Part shown: positions 9,517-19,352 of the stretch, one piece after another
Layout of the letters: every line of letters starts with the position of its first letter
Position numbering within the stretch: position 1 is the stretch's first letter
Source: Rhodocyclaceae bacterium
GTDB lineage: Bacteria > Pseudomonadota > Gammaproteobacteria > Burkholderiales > Rhodocyclaceae
Direction of reading: 5' to 3'
DNA: 62,778 nt
Assembly (NCBI GenBank): GCA_020445765.1
Contig: JAGRFY010000017.1
Coordinates: forward strand, 1 to 62,778
The notes under the pieces: generated by a model
The model's database searches: none
What the model saw: the letters and a program-made list of their open reading frames with translations, nothing else
What the model was told of the DNA's origin: nothing
Position numbers and translations under genes: made by a program

Positions 9517-9525
9517 GCACCCGGC

Positions 9526-12500
9526 ATGGTGATTTCCGAGATCTGCATTCGCCGGCCGGTGTTCGCCACCGTGCTGTCGCTGGCGGTGGTGCTGATCGGC
9601 CTGGTGTCCTGGACCCGGCTGACGATCCGCGAGTACCCCAATATCGACGAGCCGGTGGTGACGGTGCGCACCACTTACAAGGGGGCCAGTCCGGACATCA
9701 TCGAATCGCAGGTGACGAAGCCGATGGAGGATTCGCTGGCGGGCATCGAGGGGGTCGACGTACTGTCATCGATCAGCCGCCAGGAAGAGAGCCAGATCAC
9801 CATCAAGTTCCGCCTCGAACGCGACCCGGACGGCGCTGCGGCCGACGTGCGGGACCGCGTCTCGCGGGTCCGCAACCGGCTGCCCCAGGACGTCGAGGAG
9901 CCGGTCATCGCCAAGGTCGAGGCCGATGCCAATCCGATCATCTACCTCGCCTTCTCGTCCGACCGCCATTCGGCCCTCGAGGTCACCGATGTCGCCAGCC
10001 GGATCATCAAGCCGCGGCTGCAGACCCTGCCCGGCGCCGCCGACGTGCGGGTGTTCGGCGAGCGCAAGTACTCGATGCGGATCTGGCTCGACCGACAGCG
10101 CTTGGCCGCCTTCGGGCTGACACCGCAGGACGTCGAGGGCGCGCTGCGCAACCAGAATGTCGAAGTCCCGGCCGGCCGCATCGAGAGTGCCGACCGGGAG
10201 TTCTCGGTGGTCGCGCGCACCGATCTGACGACCCCCGAGCAGTTCGAGGCGGTGGTCGTGCGCGAGCCGCAAAGTGCCGACGGCTATCCCATCCGGATTC
10301 GCGACGTCGGCCGGGTCGAGATCGGCGCCGAATCCGAGCGTACCTCGGCCCGCTTCAAGGGGCGGCCCGCCGTCGCGCTCGGGCTGATCAAGCAGAGCAC
10401 CGCCAACCCGCTGACGCTGTCGCATGCGCTGCGTGCGGAGCTGTCGAACATCGTCGCCGATCTGCCCGAGGGCATGCGGGTGGACATCGCCAACGACTAC
10501 ACGGTGTTCATCGACCGCTCGATCAATGCGGTGTTCATGACGATCGGCGAGGCGGTGGCGCTGGTGGCGGTGATCATCTTCGTCTTCCTGCGCAACTGGC
10601 GGGCGATGTTGATCCCGATGGTGACGATTCCGGTGTCGCTGATCGGGGCCTTCGCATTGATGCTGGCCTTCGGTTTCTCGATCAACACGCTGACGCTGCT
10701 GGCACTGGTGCTGGCGGTCGGCATGGTGGTGGACGACGCCATCGTCGTGCTCGAGAACATCTACCGTCACGTCGAGGATGGCATGCCGCGGATCCAGGCG
10801 GCGCTGACCGGCGCCCGCGAGATCGGATTCGCCGTGGTGGCGATGACGATCACGCTGGCCGCGGTCTATGCGCCGGTGGCCTTCATGACCGGCCGCACCG
10901 GCAAACTGTTCACCGAATTCGCGCTGACGCTGGCCGGCGCAGTGATCGTCTCCGGGTTCGTCGCGCTGACCCTGTCGCCGATGATGTGCTCGGTGATGCT
11001 CCGCCACGAGGCGCGTCATGGCCGGCTCTACAATCTGGTCGAGCGCTTCTTCGACGGCATGACCCGCGGCTATCGGGCGCTGCTCGGACTTGCGCTGAAG
11101 GCCCGCTGGCTGGTGATGCTGGTGTTCGTCGGTGTCGCGGGCGCATCCTGGAGCCTGCTCGGCCTGCTCAAGACCGAGCTCGCTCCGGTCGAGGACCGCG
11201 GCTTCATCATCGGCGTCTTCAGCGGTCCGGAAGGGGCGACCCTCGACTTCATGGACCGCTACGCACGGCAGCTCGAGGACATCTACGCCGGCACGCCCGA
11301 GGTCACCCGCTATTTCATGGTATCGGGAAGCCCGACGGTGTCGCAGGGCATCTCCTTCGCCGGCCTGGCCGACTGGAGCGAGCGCGACATCCGGTCGACC
11401 CAGCTCGCCAAGCAGCTCTTTCCCAAGTTCGCATCGGTGCCCGGCGTGCTGGCCTTCCCGGTGACGCCGCCGTCACTCGGCCAGAGCGCGCGCAACCGAC
11501 CGATCAACTTCGTCATCGTGACCTCGGCGAGCTACCAGGAACTGCAGCAGTACACCGAGCGCCTGCTCGACGTGATCGCCGACAACCCCGGCCTGGTGGC
11601 GGTCGACACCGACCTCAAGCTGACCAAGCCGGAACTGGCGGTGAAGATCGATCGCGACAAGGCGACCGATCTCGGCGTCTCGGTCGAGGCGGTCGGTCGC
11701 ACCCTCGAGACCATGCTCGGCGGCCGGCAGGTCACGCGGTTCAAGCGCGATGCCGAGCAGTACGAGGTGATCGTGCAGGTCGCGCCCGGCGACCGCCGCG
11801 ACCCGCGGGACATTCGCGACATCTTCGTGCGCAACCGCGATGGCGAGATGCTGCCGCTGGCCGGCCTGCTGAAGGTGGATGAGACCGTCGCGCCGCGAGA
11901 ACTCAACCATTTCGCCCAGCGTCGCGCCGTGACGCTGACCGCCAACCTGGCACCCGAGTACACCATGGGCGAGGCGCTGGCCTTCCTCGAGGATGCCGCG
12001 GCCGGGCTGCTGCCGGCCGGCTACGCGGTCGATTACAACGGCCAGACGCGTGAATTCAAGACCACATCGGCCGGCCTGGCGCTGACCTTCGTGCTGGCGC
12101 TGGCCTTCATCTACCTGGTGCTGGCCGCCCAGTTCGAGAGTTTTCGCGATCCACTGATCATCATGTTGACGGTGCCGTTGTCGATGACCGGCGCCTTGGC
12201 CGCCCTCTATGTCACCGGTGGCACCCTCAACGTCTACAGCCAGATCGGCCTGGTCACCCTGGTCGGACTGATCACCAAGCATGGCATCCTGATCGTCGAA
12301 TTCGCGAATCAGCTGCGCGAGCAGGGCAGGGCACTGGCCGAAGCCGTGGTCGAGGCCGCCGTGCTGCGCTTGCGCCCGATCCTGATGACCACCGGCGCGA
12401 TGGTGCTCGGCGCCGTGCCGCTGGCGCTGGCGACCGGTGCCGGCGCCGAGAGCCGCCAGCAGATCGGCTGGGTGATCGTCGGTGGCATGCTGCTCGGCAC

Positions 12501-12600
12501 CTTGCTGACGCTGTTTGTCGTGCCCACCGTCTATACGCTGCTGGCGCGGCGCCAGCGCGAAGAATCGCCCGCGATCGGCGACGCAGCGAGCGCAGCCTGA
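9526..12600 (+). CDS. RND multidrug efflux transporter (HAE1 family)
   Basis: The 1024-residue inner-membrane pump drives substrate export by proton antiport together with the adaptor encoded just upstream. It has the family layout: TM1 directly at the N-terminus (ICIRRPVFATVLSLAVVLIG), a large periplasmic loop, TM2-6, then a second repeat with TM7 near residue 530 and TM8-12 near the C-terminus. The proton-relay acidic pair is present in TM4 (AVGMVVDDAIVVLENIYRH). Length and motifs are intact. The stop at 12600 is one base from the stop of the convergent metallophosphatase gene. Confidence 0.95.
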   Translation: MVISEICIRRPVFATVLSLAVVLIGLVSWTRLTIREYPNIDEPVVTVRTTYKGASPDIIESQVTKPMEDSLAGIEGVDVLSSISRQEESQITIKFRLERDPDGAAADVRDRVSRVRNRLPQDVEEPVIAKVEADANPIIYLAFSSDRHSALEVTDVASRIIKPRLQTLPGAADVRVFGERKYSMRIWLDRQRLAAFGLTPQDVEGALRNQNVEVPAGRIESADREFSVVARTDLTTPEQFEAVVVREPQSADGYPIRIRDVGRVEIGAESERTSARFKGRPAVALGLIKQSTANPLTLSHALRAELSNIVADLPEGMRVDIANDYTVFIDRSINAVFMTIGEAVALVAVIIFVFLRNWRAMLIPMVTIPVSLIGAFALMLAFGFSINTLTLLALVLAVGMVVDDAIVVLENIYRHVEDGMPRIQAALTGAREIGFAVVAMTITLAAVYAPVAFMTGRTGKLFTEFALTLAGAVIVSGFVALTLSPMMCSVMLRHEARHGRLYNLVERFFDGMTRGYRALLGLALKARWLVMLVFVGVAGASWSLLGLLKTELAPVEDRGFIIGVFSGPEGATLDFMDRYARQLEDIYAGTPEVTRYFMVSGSPTVSQGISFAGLADWSERDIRSTQLAKQLFPKFASVPGVLAFPVTPPSLGQSARNRPINFVIVTSASYQELQQYTERLLDVIADNPGLVAVDTDLKLTKPELAVKIDRDKATDLGVSVEAVGRTLETMLGGRQVTRFKRDAEQYEVIVQVAPGDRRDPRDIRDIFVRNRDGEMLPLAGLLKVDETVAPRELNHFAQRRAVTLTANLAPEYTMGEALAFLEDAAAGLLPAGYAVDYNGQTREFKTTSAGLALTFVLALAFIYLVLAAQFESFRDPLIIMLTVPLSMTGALAALYVTGGTLNVYSQIGLVTLVGLITKHGILIVEFANQLREQGRALAEAVVEAAVLRLRPILMTTGAMVLGAVPLALATGAGAESRQQIGWVIVGGMLLGTLLTLFVVPTVYTLLARRQREESPAIGDAASAA

Positions 12601-12601
12601 A

Positions 12602-13456
12602 TCAGGCGGCTTCGTCCTCGTCGAGGTCCGGCTCGATCTCGCGCCAGTGATTGTCGCGCTGGCGGCAGAAGTGGCGGCCGCTGACCCGACGGAAGCGCTC
12701 GGTATCCGGCGTCCGGCGCCACGGCGACAGCGTGATCGCATCCTCGCACAGGTCGACGCAGACGAAGGACTCGCCGGTCGTCTCGCAGCGCGGCGAGGTC
12801 GGCGTCGCCGCCACGCAGCCGACGATGCAGCGCAGGCCCTCGTTGTGCAGGATGCCGATTCGCGTCTGGTGAAGATGGCCACATAGCAGCAGATCCACGA
12901 GGCCTTCGGCGCACAGGATCTCGAGCGCGCGGCGGGCGCCACGCATGCCTTCGCGGCCGTCTTCGCTGAGGTCGTCGAACGGGTGGTGGGTGGCGACCAC
13001 CCGGATCTGGCCCGAATGGGCGCCCGCCAGAAATTCCGCTGCGGCGTTGGCCTGGGCGTCGGCGATGCGGCCGGAACGCCAGGCCGACGGGTCGGTGCTG
13101 TCGAGGAAGGCAATGCGCGCGAGATCGCTTTCGACCCGTGGTTCGGTATGGGCCGAGACAAAACGTCGGTAGTCCCTCAGCGGATCGATCAGACGACGCC
13201 ACGGCATCACCGGCAGATCGTGATTGCCGGGTGTCGCCAGCCACGGTACCTGAACACTGTCGAGAAACTCGCGTGCGGCGCGCAACTGTTCGGGCCGGCC
13301 GCGCTGAGTGAGATCGCCGGTGGTCACCAGCAGCGACGGATTGAGCGCACGCAAGGCCTCCCGCAGGGCGTCGAGGGCGCCGGCGGACTGGGCACCGAAG
13401 TGCAGGTCGGAAATGTGGATCAGGCGCAGATTCTGCGCCCGCGACTCCTGCTCCAT
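12602..13456 (-). CDS. Calcineurin-like metallophosphoesterase
   Basis: The 284-residue protein has the metallophosphoesterase signature in order: DLHFG near residue 17, TTGDLTQRG (GDxxxRG-like), GNHD (PWLATPGNHDLP), an ATHHP segment and GHLHQT near the C-terminal third. This set of Asp/His residues binds two metals for phosphoester cleavage. The family includes cAMP phosphodiesterases (CpdA) and many uncharacterised enzymes, and the substrate is not defined here. The frame runs upstream to 13531, but I prefer the ATG at 13456 (MEQESRAQ), just before the first strand. No signal peptide is seen, so it is likely cytosolic. Confidence 0.88.
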   Translation of the reverse strand: MEQESRAQNLRLIHISDLHFGAQSAGALDALREALRALNPSLLVTTGDLTQRGRPEQLRAAREFLDSVQVPWLATPGNHDLPVMPWRRLIDPLRDYRRFVSAHTEPRVESDLARIAFLDSTDPSAWRSGRIADAQANAAAEFLAGAHSGQIRVVATHHPFDDLSEDGREGMRGARRALEILCAEGLVDLLLCGHLHQTRIGILHNEGLRCIVGCVAATPTSPRCETTGESFVCVDLCEDAITLSPWRRTPDTERFRRVSGRHFCRQRDNHWREIEPDLDEDEAA

Positions 13457-13566
13457 CAAATGACTCCGGATCGGCGAATTGGCCGGTGGCGGGGAGAAGA
13501 CAATATTGGGGGCGCGACAGCGCATTTGCAACGGTGCGGAAGGTGGCCCGGCCTAAACTGTCGGGC

Positions 13567-14880
13567 ATGCAATCCCGAGTCGTCACCCGCGCTGCCGCAG
13601 CGCTGTTGATCCTGATGGCCTCTCTGGCTGCAGCGCATGGCGCGGGTGCGCCGGTTCCGGCCTGGCCGGCGGGGCTGGCGGCGTGGTCGGCCGGTGTCCT
13701 GCTGTGGCCGCGGCTCGATCCCCGTCAGCGCCGCCAGGTCGCGTGGCTGATCGGCATCGGCCTGCTGGCGCTGGTGATCGGGGCCACGCTCGGCGTGCGT
13801 GGCGCCTGGCTCGGCGTGCTGACCCAGAACAATGCCTTGCTCGGCATGCTGGTCGGTGTCAGTTTTCTGCAACTGGTCGGCCTGGGCAGTGACGAAGGGC
13901 GGCTGCCGCGCGGTCGCGGCGCGCTGTGGCGGACCCTGGCCGGTGTTCACCTGTTCGGCGCCGTGATCAACCTGTCAGCGGTATTCATCATGGGCGACCG
14001 CATGTCGGCAGGCGGCCGGCAGCTCGAGCTGCGACAGGCGGTGCTGCTGGTGCGGGGCTTTCTCGCCGCGGCGATGTGGTCGCCCTTCTTCGCCGCGGTG
14101 GCCGTCGCCCTGACCTACGCACCGGGCAGCACCTTGCTCGGCGTGGTTGCCGCAGGGGCGCCGTTCGCGCTGCTGCTGCTGGCGCTCGCGGGTTACCGGC
14201 TCGAGCGCGAGCTGGGTGCCGGGGTGACCGGGTTCGTCGGTTATCCGATGCACGTCGCGGCGTTGTGGCTGCCGGTGCTGCTGGCGGTGACGGTCGCGGC
14301 CGGCCGCCAGTGGCTGCCGGGCTGGACCGCGCTGGCGGTGATCACGGTGGCGGCGCCGGTGATCGCGGTGCTCGCCAGCCTGTTGCGGCATGGCCCGGTC
14401 GAAACGGTGCGGCGAGTCGGTGACCAGGCCGCCACCCGATTGCCGGCGATGTCCGGCGAACTCGCGTTGTTCCTGGCGGCCGCGGTCTTTGCCTCCGGTC
14501 TGCAATCCATGATCGCCGCCAGCGGCCACTGGCTGCCGTTCGCGCAATTCGGTGCCCTGCAGGCTGCGCTGGTACTGGGCGCGATGATCGGCGCGGCGTT
14601 GATCGGCGTCCACGCAGTGATCTCGATCTCGCTGGTGTCGGCCTGGCTGTCGCCGATTTCGCCCGATCCGGTCCTGCTGGCGACGATCTTCAGCCAGTCG
14701 TGGGCCGTCGGTCTGGCTGTCAGCCCGTTGTCGGGCATCCATCTGGCCTTGCAGGGACGCTACGGCCTGCCGGCGGCCGCTCTGGCGCGGGCCAACGCGG
14801 GCTATGGCCTGCGCGCCTACGGCCTCGCGGCGCTATGGCTCGCGGCGATCGCATGGTGGCGGGGCGTCGCCCTGTACTGA
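13567..14880 (+). CDS. Polytopic membrane protein of unknown function
   Basis: This protein of about 437 residues has roughly eleven or twelve hydrophobic segments spread over its whole length and very few charged residues. It therefore sits in the inner membrane, probably as a transporter. The C-terminal third contains a Gly/Ser/Pro-rich re-entrant-like stretch ([18 protein letters not shown]), which distantly recalls ion-transporter-superfamily carriers, but this is only a resemblance. I chose the ATG at 13567; the frame is open back to 13486. Its last 48 bases overlap the 3' end of miaA on the other strand. Nothing nearby indicates a substrate. Confidence 0.75.
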   Translation: MQSRVVTRAAAALLILMASLAAAHGAGAPVPAWPAGLAAWSAGVLLWPRLDPRQRRQVAWLIGIGLLALVIGATLGVRGAWLGVLTQNNALLGMLVGVSFLQLVGLGSDEGRLPRGRGALWRTLAGVHLFGAVINLSAVFIMGDRMSAGGRQLELRQAVLLVRGFLAAAMWSPFFAAVAVALTYAPGSTLLGVVAAGAPFALLLLALAGYRLERELGAGVTGFVGYPMHVAALWLPVLLAVTVAAGRQWLPGWTALAVITVAAPVIAVLASLLRHGPVETVRRVGDQAATRLPAMSGELALFLAAAVFASGLQSMIAASGHWLPFAQFGALQAALVLGAMIGAALIGVHAVISISLVSAWLSPISPDPVLLATIFSQSWAVGLAVSPLSGIHLALQGRYGLPAAALARANAGYGLRAYGLAALWLAAIAWWRGVALY

Positions 14881-15828
14881 CTCGCAGGCGAAGCGCACGA
14901 CCGCGTCGGCGAAATCCGGTGCCAGGCAGTCGAACTCCCTGAGTTCCGGCCAGTCTTCGCGGAACTGGCGGAGCCAGGTGAGCTGGCGCTTGGCAAGCTG
15001 GCGGGTGGCGACGATGGCGCGCTCGCGCAGCGCCCGACGATCCAGCCGGCCTTCCAGGTGGTCCCAGGCCTGGCGATAGCCGACACAACGCATCGAGGGC
15101 AGTTCCGGCGCGAGCCGGTAGCGGCCGCGCAGCGCCTGCACCTCGTCCACCAGACCCGCGGACAGCATCGCGTCGAAACGCTCGGCAATGCGACGATGGA
15201 GCACTTCCCGGCGTGACGGGGCCAGCGCGATGGTGACGGGACGGAACGGCAGCGGGCGGTCGCTCCGACGGGCATAGGCGTCCGCCAGCGGGCGCCCGGT
15301 GAGCCGCACGATCTCGAGCGCGCGCTGGATGCGTTGCGCGTCGGTCGGCTGCAGGCGTGCGGCGGCGGCCGCATCGAGGCGCGCCAGTTGCGCGTGCATC
15401 GCGGGCCAGCCGTGGCGGGCCGCCTGCCGGTCGATTTCGCCGCGCAAGCCGGCGTCTGCCCGCGGCAGATCCGACAGGCCGTCGCGCAGGGCCTTGAAAT
15501 AGAGCATGGTGCCGCCGGCGAGCAGCGGAATGCGGCCGCGCCGGATAATCGCCTCGATCAGCGCCAGCGCGTCTTCGGCGAAGCGCGCTGCAGAGTAGCT
15601 GTCTTCGGGGCTTATGATGTCGATCAGGTGGTGCGGGCACAGGGCGCGCTCGGCCGCGCTGGGCTTGGCGGTGCCGATGTCCATGTCGCGATAGACCAGC
15701 GCCGAGTCCACGCTGACGATCTCCACCGGCAGCCGCGCTGCGATGGCCAGGGCGCAGGCGGTCTTGCCGCTTGCGGTGGGGCCGAGGACCAGCAGTGCGG
15801 CCGGGGGCGCGGAAGAGGGGGCGGGCAT
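14833..15828 (-). CDS. miaA: tRNA dimethylallyltransferase
   Basis: MiaA attaches a dimethylallyl group to A37 of tRNAs reading UNN codons, which aids decoding. The ~331-residue protein has the P-loop GPTASGKT near residue 17, the [18 protein letters not shown] segment, and the C-terminal [15 protein letters not shown] and [12 protein letters not shown] motifs. The frame is open upstream to 16320, but that part is antisense to the TraB-like gene; the true start is an ATG at 15828. This ATG shares the sequence CATG with the oppositely directed start of the neighbouring gene. The 3' end overlaps the convergent membrane protein gene by 48 bases. Confidence 0.95.
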   Translation of the reverse strand: MPAPSSAPPAALLVLGPTASGKTACALAIAARLPVEIVSVDSALVYRDMDIGTAKPSAAERALCPHHLIDIISPEDSYSAARFAEDALALIEAIIRRGRIPLLAGGTMLYFKALRDGLSDLPRADAGLRGEIDRQAARHGWPAMHAQLARLDAAAAARLQPTDAQRIQRALEIVRLTGRPLADAYARRSDRPLPFRPVTIALAPSRREVLHRRIAERFDAMLSAGLVDEVQALRGRYRLAPELPSMRCVGYRQAWDHLEGRLDRRALRERAIVATRQLAKRQLTWLRQFREDWPELREFDCLAPDFADAVVRFACESVQGDAPPPCDRREP

Positions 15829-16723
15829 GGCAAGGATTGTATCGGCGACACGAACATTGGTCGCAGTGCTGGCGAGCCTTGGCCTTTGGCACGCCGGCCC
15901 GGCGCTCGCCGACGGTCTGCTGTGGCAGGTGCGTGATCGCGACGGTGCGGTGTGCGGGCACCTGTTCGGCACGCTACACCTGTGCGACCGCGGCTGCTTT
16001 CCGCTGCCGCAGTCGGTGTTGTCGGCCTTTGACGAGGCCGGCATGCTGGTGCTCGAACTCGATCCGCAAGCGCCGGGATTGGGCGAGGCCTTGAGCGCCG
16101 CCGGCCGCCTGCCACCGGGCCAACGGCTCGACCGGCTGCTGCCGGCCGGCGACGCCGATCGCCTGGCGCAGGCTCTTGAAGTGGTCGGCATCGACCCGTC
16201 GCCGATGCAGGGCATGCGGCCGTGGCTGGCCGGAACCGTGCTTGCGGTGGCTGCGGCCTCGCGGGCCGGCTTCGACGCGCGCTTCGGCGTCGAACCGTGG
16301 CTGGCCGAACGAGCGCGCAAGCGGGGAATCGGATTGGTGCCGCTGGAAACGGTCGAGCGTCAGATTGCTGCCTTGTCCGGTTCCGGCTTGGCGGCCCAGG
16401 TCGAATCCCTGCGCCAGACCGTCGATATGATCATCGACGACGAGGTTCGCGACTATTTCGAGCGCATTCGCGATGCCTGGCGCACCGGTGATGCCGACGC
16501 CCTGCTGTCGCTGATGAACGAAGGCGCCGACCCGTCACTGATGGCGCCGATGACCGAAGCCGTGATCCATCGACGAAACCGGGAAATGGCGGACCGCATC
16601 GCCGGCTTTGGCTGCGGGCCTTCACCGTACTTCGCCGCGGTCGGCGGTGCCCACTTCGGCGGCGAGTTCAGCCTGGTGCGCGAGCTGGAGCGGGCGGGGC
16701 GGGTCGTCGTACAGATCCCGTAG
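15827..16723 (+). CDS. TraB/GumN family protein
   Basis: The ~298-residue protein starts with a likely signal peptide (residues 1-28, ending GPALA-DG). The family's first conserved motif follows, GTLHLCD near residue 49. The second motif, GGAHFGGEF, is close to the C-terminus. TraB/GumN/Tiki proteins share a fold with erythromycin esterase-like hydrolases. The eukaryotic Tiki members are metalloproteases, but bacterial roles are mostly unknown. The signal peptide suggests a periplasmic location. The start ATG at 15827-15829 overlaps the miaA start on the other strand, so each ribosome binding site must lie inside the other gene. Confidence 0.85.
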   Translation: MARIVSATRTLVAVLASLGLWHAGPALADGLLWQVRDRDGAVCGHLFGTLHLCDRGCFPLPQSVLSAFDEAGMLVLELDPQAPGLGEALSAAGRLPPGQRLDRLLPAGDADRLAQALEVVGIDPSPMQGMRPWLAGTVLAVAAASRAGFDARFGVEPWLAERARKRGIGLVPLETVERQIAALSGSGLAAQVESLRQTVDMIIDDEVRDYFERIRDAWRTGDADALLSLMNEGADPSLMAPMTEAVIHRRNREMADRIAGFGCGPSPYFAAVGGAHFGGEFSLVRELERAGRVVVQIP

Positions 16724-16734
16724 CGCGTCGGGCG

Positions 16735-18519
16735 CTACTGGCCCCGCATGAAGAAGCGGTCGAGCTCTGCCAGCGAGAAACGGGTCCAGGTCGGCCGCCC
16801 GTGGTTGCACTGGTCGGCGCGCTCAGTGTGTTCCATGTCGCGCAGCAGCGCGTTCATCTCCGGAATCGTGAGCTGACGATTGGCGCGCACGGCGCCGTGG
16901 CAGGCCATCGTCGCGAGCAATTCGTTGCGCCGCGCGGCGACGACTTCCGAGGCCGGGAAATCGTGCAGTTCCTCGAGCAGGGCGTGCATCAGCTCGCCCG
17001 CCGATGCACGTGCCAGCAGGGCCGGCACCGATCGCACGGCCAGTTCGGCGGGGCCGGCGGCGGCGACCTCGAAGCCCATCGACTGTAACGTCTCGTGATG
17101 GGCTTCGGCCGTCGCCATCTCGCGCGCGCTGGCGGAGAACACCGCCGGGATCAGCAGCCGCTGGACTGCCGGCGACCCGTCGAGCACCGTCTTCAGGCGC
17201 TCGTAGAGAATCCGCTCGTGGGCCGCATGCATGTCCACCAGCACCAGACCCTCCGCGTTCTGCGCGAGCACGTAGATGCCGTGCAACTGGGCCAGTGCGA
17301 ATCCGAGCGGTGGCGATTGGGTCGGATCGACGGCGGGCAGGGCGGGGCCGGGCCGCGACGCGTCGCCGCTCGCGGCGGCGGCGGCGAACTCGAAATACGA
17401 CCGGCTCGCCGAGTCCATCGCCAGCCGGGTCTGGCCCGTCGTCACCGGACGAATGCTCGACCAGGCGTCGCCGGCGGATGGCGGCAGCGCGTCGCCGGGC
17501 GGCGGCGGGCGTGCACCGAGGCCGGATGGTGGGGCGGCCGCCGTGCTGCCGGCGAGGGTGCGCCGCAGCGCGTGCAGCACGAATTGATGGACCGCGCGCG
17601 ATTCCCGGAATCGCACCTCGATCTTGGCGGGATGCACATTGACATCCACTGCCGACGGATCGAGCTCGAGGAACAGCACGAACGCCGGGTGGCGACTGCC
17701 GTGCAGAATGTCGGCGTAGGCCTCGCGCAACGCATGACTGATCAGCTTGTCGCGCACGAAGCGCCCATTGACGAAGAAGTATTGGGCGTCCCGGCTGCTG
17801 CGTGAATAGGCGGGCTGGGAGGCCATGCCGTGGAGTCGCAGTGGCCCGGCGTCGGCCTCGATCTCGCGCCCTTGTTCGACGAAATCGTCGCCCATCAGTG
17901 CGCGAACGCGCCGTGACGCGTCACCCGCCGCCAGGCGGTGGGTGACGCGGCCGTTGTGGGCGAGTTGCATCGCGAGTTCCGGGTGGGCCAGCGCGATCCG
18001 CCGGAAGGCTTCGTCGCAATGGGCATACTCGGTGGCGTCGGTCTTAAGGAACTTCCGTCGCGCAGGCGTGTTGTAGTAGAGGTCGGCAACGTCGACGACG
18101 GTGCCCTCGGTCAGCGCGGCCGGCTGCGCTTCGCGCCGGCCGGCCTCGATCTTCCAGGCGTGGGATTGACCGCGGGCCCGGCTGGTGATGGCAAGGCGCG
18201 TGACCCCGGCGATCGCCGCCAGCGCCTCGCCACGAAATCCCATCGTGCCGACGTGTTCGAGATCGTCGAGGCTCGCGATCTTCGAGGTTGCATGGCGCGC
18301 CAGCGCCAGCGGCAATTCTGCCGGCGGGATGCCGCAGCCGTCGTCGGCCACGCGAATCCGGCGCACGCCGCCCTGCTCGAGCTGGACTTCGATGCTGCGG
18401 CCGCCGGCGTCGACCGCATTCTCGAGCAATTCCTTCAATACCGAGGCCGGTCGCTCGACCACTTCTCCGGCGGCGATCTGGTTGATCAGGAGATCGGGAA
18501 GCTGCTGGATCGAGCGCAT
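16735..18519 (-). CDS. mutL: DNA mismatch repair protein MutL
   Basis: MutL couples mismatch recognition by MutS to strand incision and excision. The 594-residue protein has the GHKL ATPase head: INQIAAGEVVERPASVLKEL (residues 12-31), DDGCGIP, and MGFRGEALAAI. A proline- and alanine-rich linker spans roughly residues 325-400, followed by a C-terminal dimerisation domain. The latter contains DMHAAHERILYER, the DQHA(x)2E(x)4E-type metal site of endonuclease-active MutL with Gln replaced by Met, and ATMACHGAVRAN and HGRPT. This suggests a MutH-independent system, in which MutL itself nicks. The gene is divergent from the DedA gene. Confidence 0.97.
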   Translation of the reverse strand: MRSIQQLPDLLINQIAAGEVVERPASVLKELLENAVDAGGRSIEVQLEQGGVRRIRVADDGCGIPPAELPLALARHATSKIASLDDLEHVGTMGFRGEALAAIAGVTRLAITSRARGQSHAWKIEAGRREAQPAALTEGTVVDVADLYYNTPARRKFLKTDATEYAHCDEAFRRIALAHPELAMQLAHNGRVTHRLAAGDASRRVRALMGDDFVEQGREIEADAGPLRLHGMASQPAYSRSSRDAQYFFVNGRFVRDKLISHALREAYADILHGSRHPAFVLFLELDPSAVDVNVHPAKIEVRFRESRAVHQFVLHALRRTLAGSTAAAPPSGLGARPPPPGDALPPSAGDAWSSIRPVTTGQTRLAMDSASRSYFEFAAAAASGDASRPGPALPAVDPTQSPPLGFALAQLHGIYVLAQNAEGLVLVDMHAAHERILYERLKTVLDGSPAVQRLLIPAVFSASAREMATAEAHHETLQSMGFEVAAAGPAELAVRSVPALLARASAGELMHALLEELHDFPASEVVAARRNELLATMACHGAVRANRQLTIPEMNALLRDMEHTERADQCNHGRPTWTRFSLAELDRFFMRGQ

Positions 18520-18632
18520 CGCCAGATTATATCGCCGAGCGACCGCGCCTCCGCTGTTGCGCTGCGCAATTCCCGCGGTGCCCGCGGCGCTCTCGGGTAA
18601 AATACCCCATTCGACCTTACCGCCCCGATCGC
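18520..18632. promoter_or_regulatory. Divergent mutL / DedA promoter region
   Basis: This 113-bp gap separates two divergent genes, so it must hold both promoters. On the plus strand TAAAAT at 18598-18603 is a possible -10 box for the DedA gene, 29 bases before its ATG; no good -35 is seen. On the minus strand a perfect TATAAT occupies 18531-18526, only six bases before the mutL ATG. If used, this would start transcription at or next to the start codon, giving a nearly leaderless message. No convincing -35 lies at the right distance, so both are tentative. Confidence 0.35.
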
Positions 18633-19292
18633 ATGGAGCTACTCTCGCAATTCATCGACATCGTGCTGCATCTGGACAAGTACCTCGAGGTACTGCTGGC
18701 CCAGTACGGCACCTGGATCTATGCGATCCTGTTCCTGATCATCTTTTGCGAGACCGGTCTGGTGGTGACGCCGTTCCTGCCCGGTGATTCGCTGCTGTTC
18801 GTCTGTGGCGCCCTGGCGGCGACCGGTGGCATGGACATCGGCATCCTGTGTGCCGTGTTGCTGACCGCCGCAGTGCTCGGCGACAACACCAACTACTGGA
18901 TCGGTCGCTACATCGGACCGCGGGTCTTCCGCTGGGAGAATTCGCGCTTCTTCAACAAGTCCGCGTTCGATCGCACCCACCAGTTCTTCGAAACCCATGG
19001 CGGCAAGACCATCATCATCGCGCGCTTCCTGCCGTTGGTGCGGACCTTCGCGCCGTTCGTGGCCGGGGTCGCGGCCATGACCTACCCCCGCTTCGTCGCG
19101 CTCGACTTCCTCGGCGGCTGCATCTGGATCTTCTCGCTGACGCTGGCCGGGTACTGGTTCGGCAACCTGCCGCTGGTCAAGGAAAACCTGACCGCGGTGA
19201 TTCTCGTCATCATCGCCTTGTCGCTGACGCCGCTGGCGTGGGCCTGGCTGCGCCAGCGGTGGACCGCCCGAATCGGCGTGGAGCGCGGCTGA
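18633..19292 (+). CDS. DedA/VTT-domain inner membrane protein
   Basis: The 219-residue protein matches the DedA family, now regarded as lipid scramblases or flippases linked to undecaprenyl phosphate recycling and membrane homeostasis. Conserved motifs are FCETGLVVTPFLPGDSLLF (residues 38-56), with the family's acidic residue and PGD, and ARFLPLVRTFAPFVAG (about 130-145), with the two functional arginines. Several hydrophobic helices surround these. The start is ATG at 18633. It faces mutL across a divergent promoter region and precedes purN with a 60-bp gap. Confidence 0.92.
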   Translation: MELLSQFIDIVLHLDKYLEVLLAQYGTWIYAILFLIIFCETGLVVTPFLPGDSLLFVCGALAATGGMDIGILCAVLLTAAVLGDNTNYWIGRYIGPRVFRWENSRFFNKSAFDRTHQFFETHGGKTIIIARFLPLVRTFAPFVAGVAAMTYPRFVALDFLGGCIWIFSLTLAGYWFGNLPLVKENLTAVILVIIALSLTPLAWAWLRQRWTARIGVERG

Positions 19293-19352
19293 GATGTGCC
19301 GAAGACAGCCCTGGAACCCGGTCGGCGCGGAGCGCGCTGCAAAGGCCCAGAG

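Noticed and set aside
9766-11019. Long minus-strand frame (417 codons) opposite the RND pump, and similar ones opposite hrpA (41097-42932) and the membrane/miaA genes
   Set aside because: They are His/Asp/Arg/Gln-rich reverse shadows of strongly conserved genes and lack recognisable motifs.
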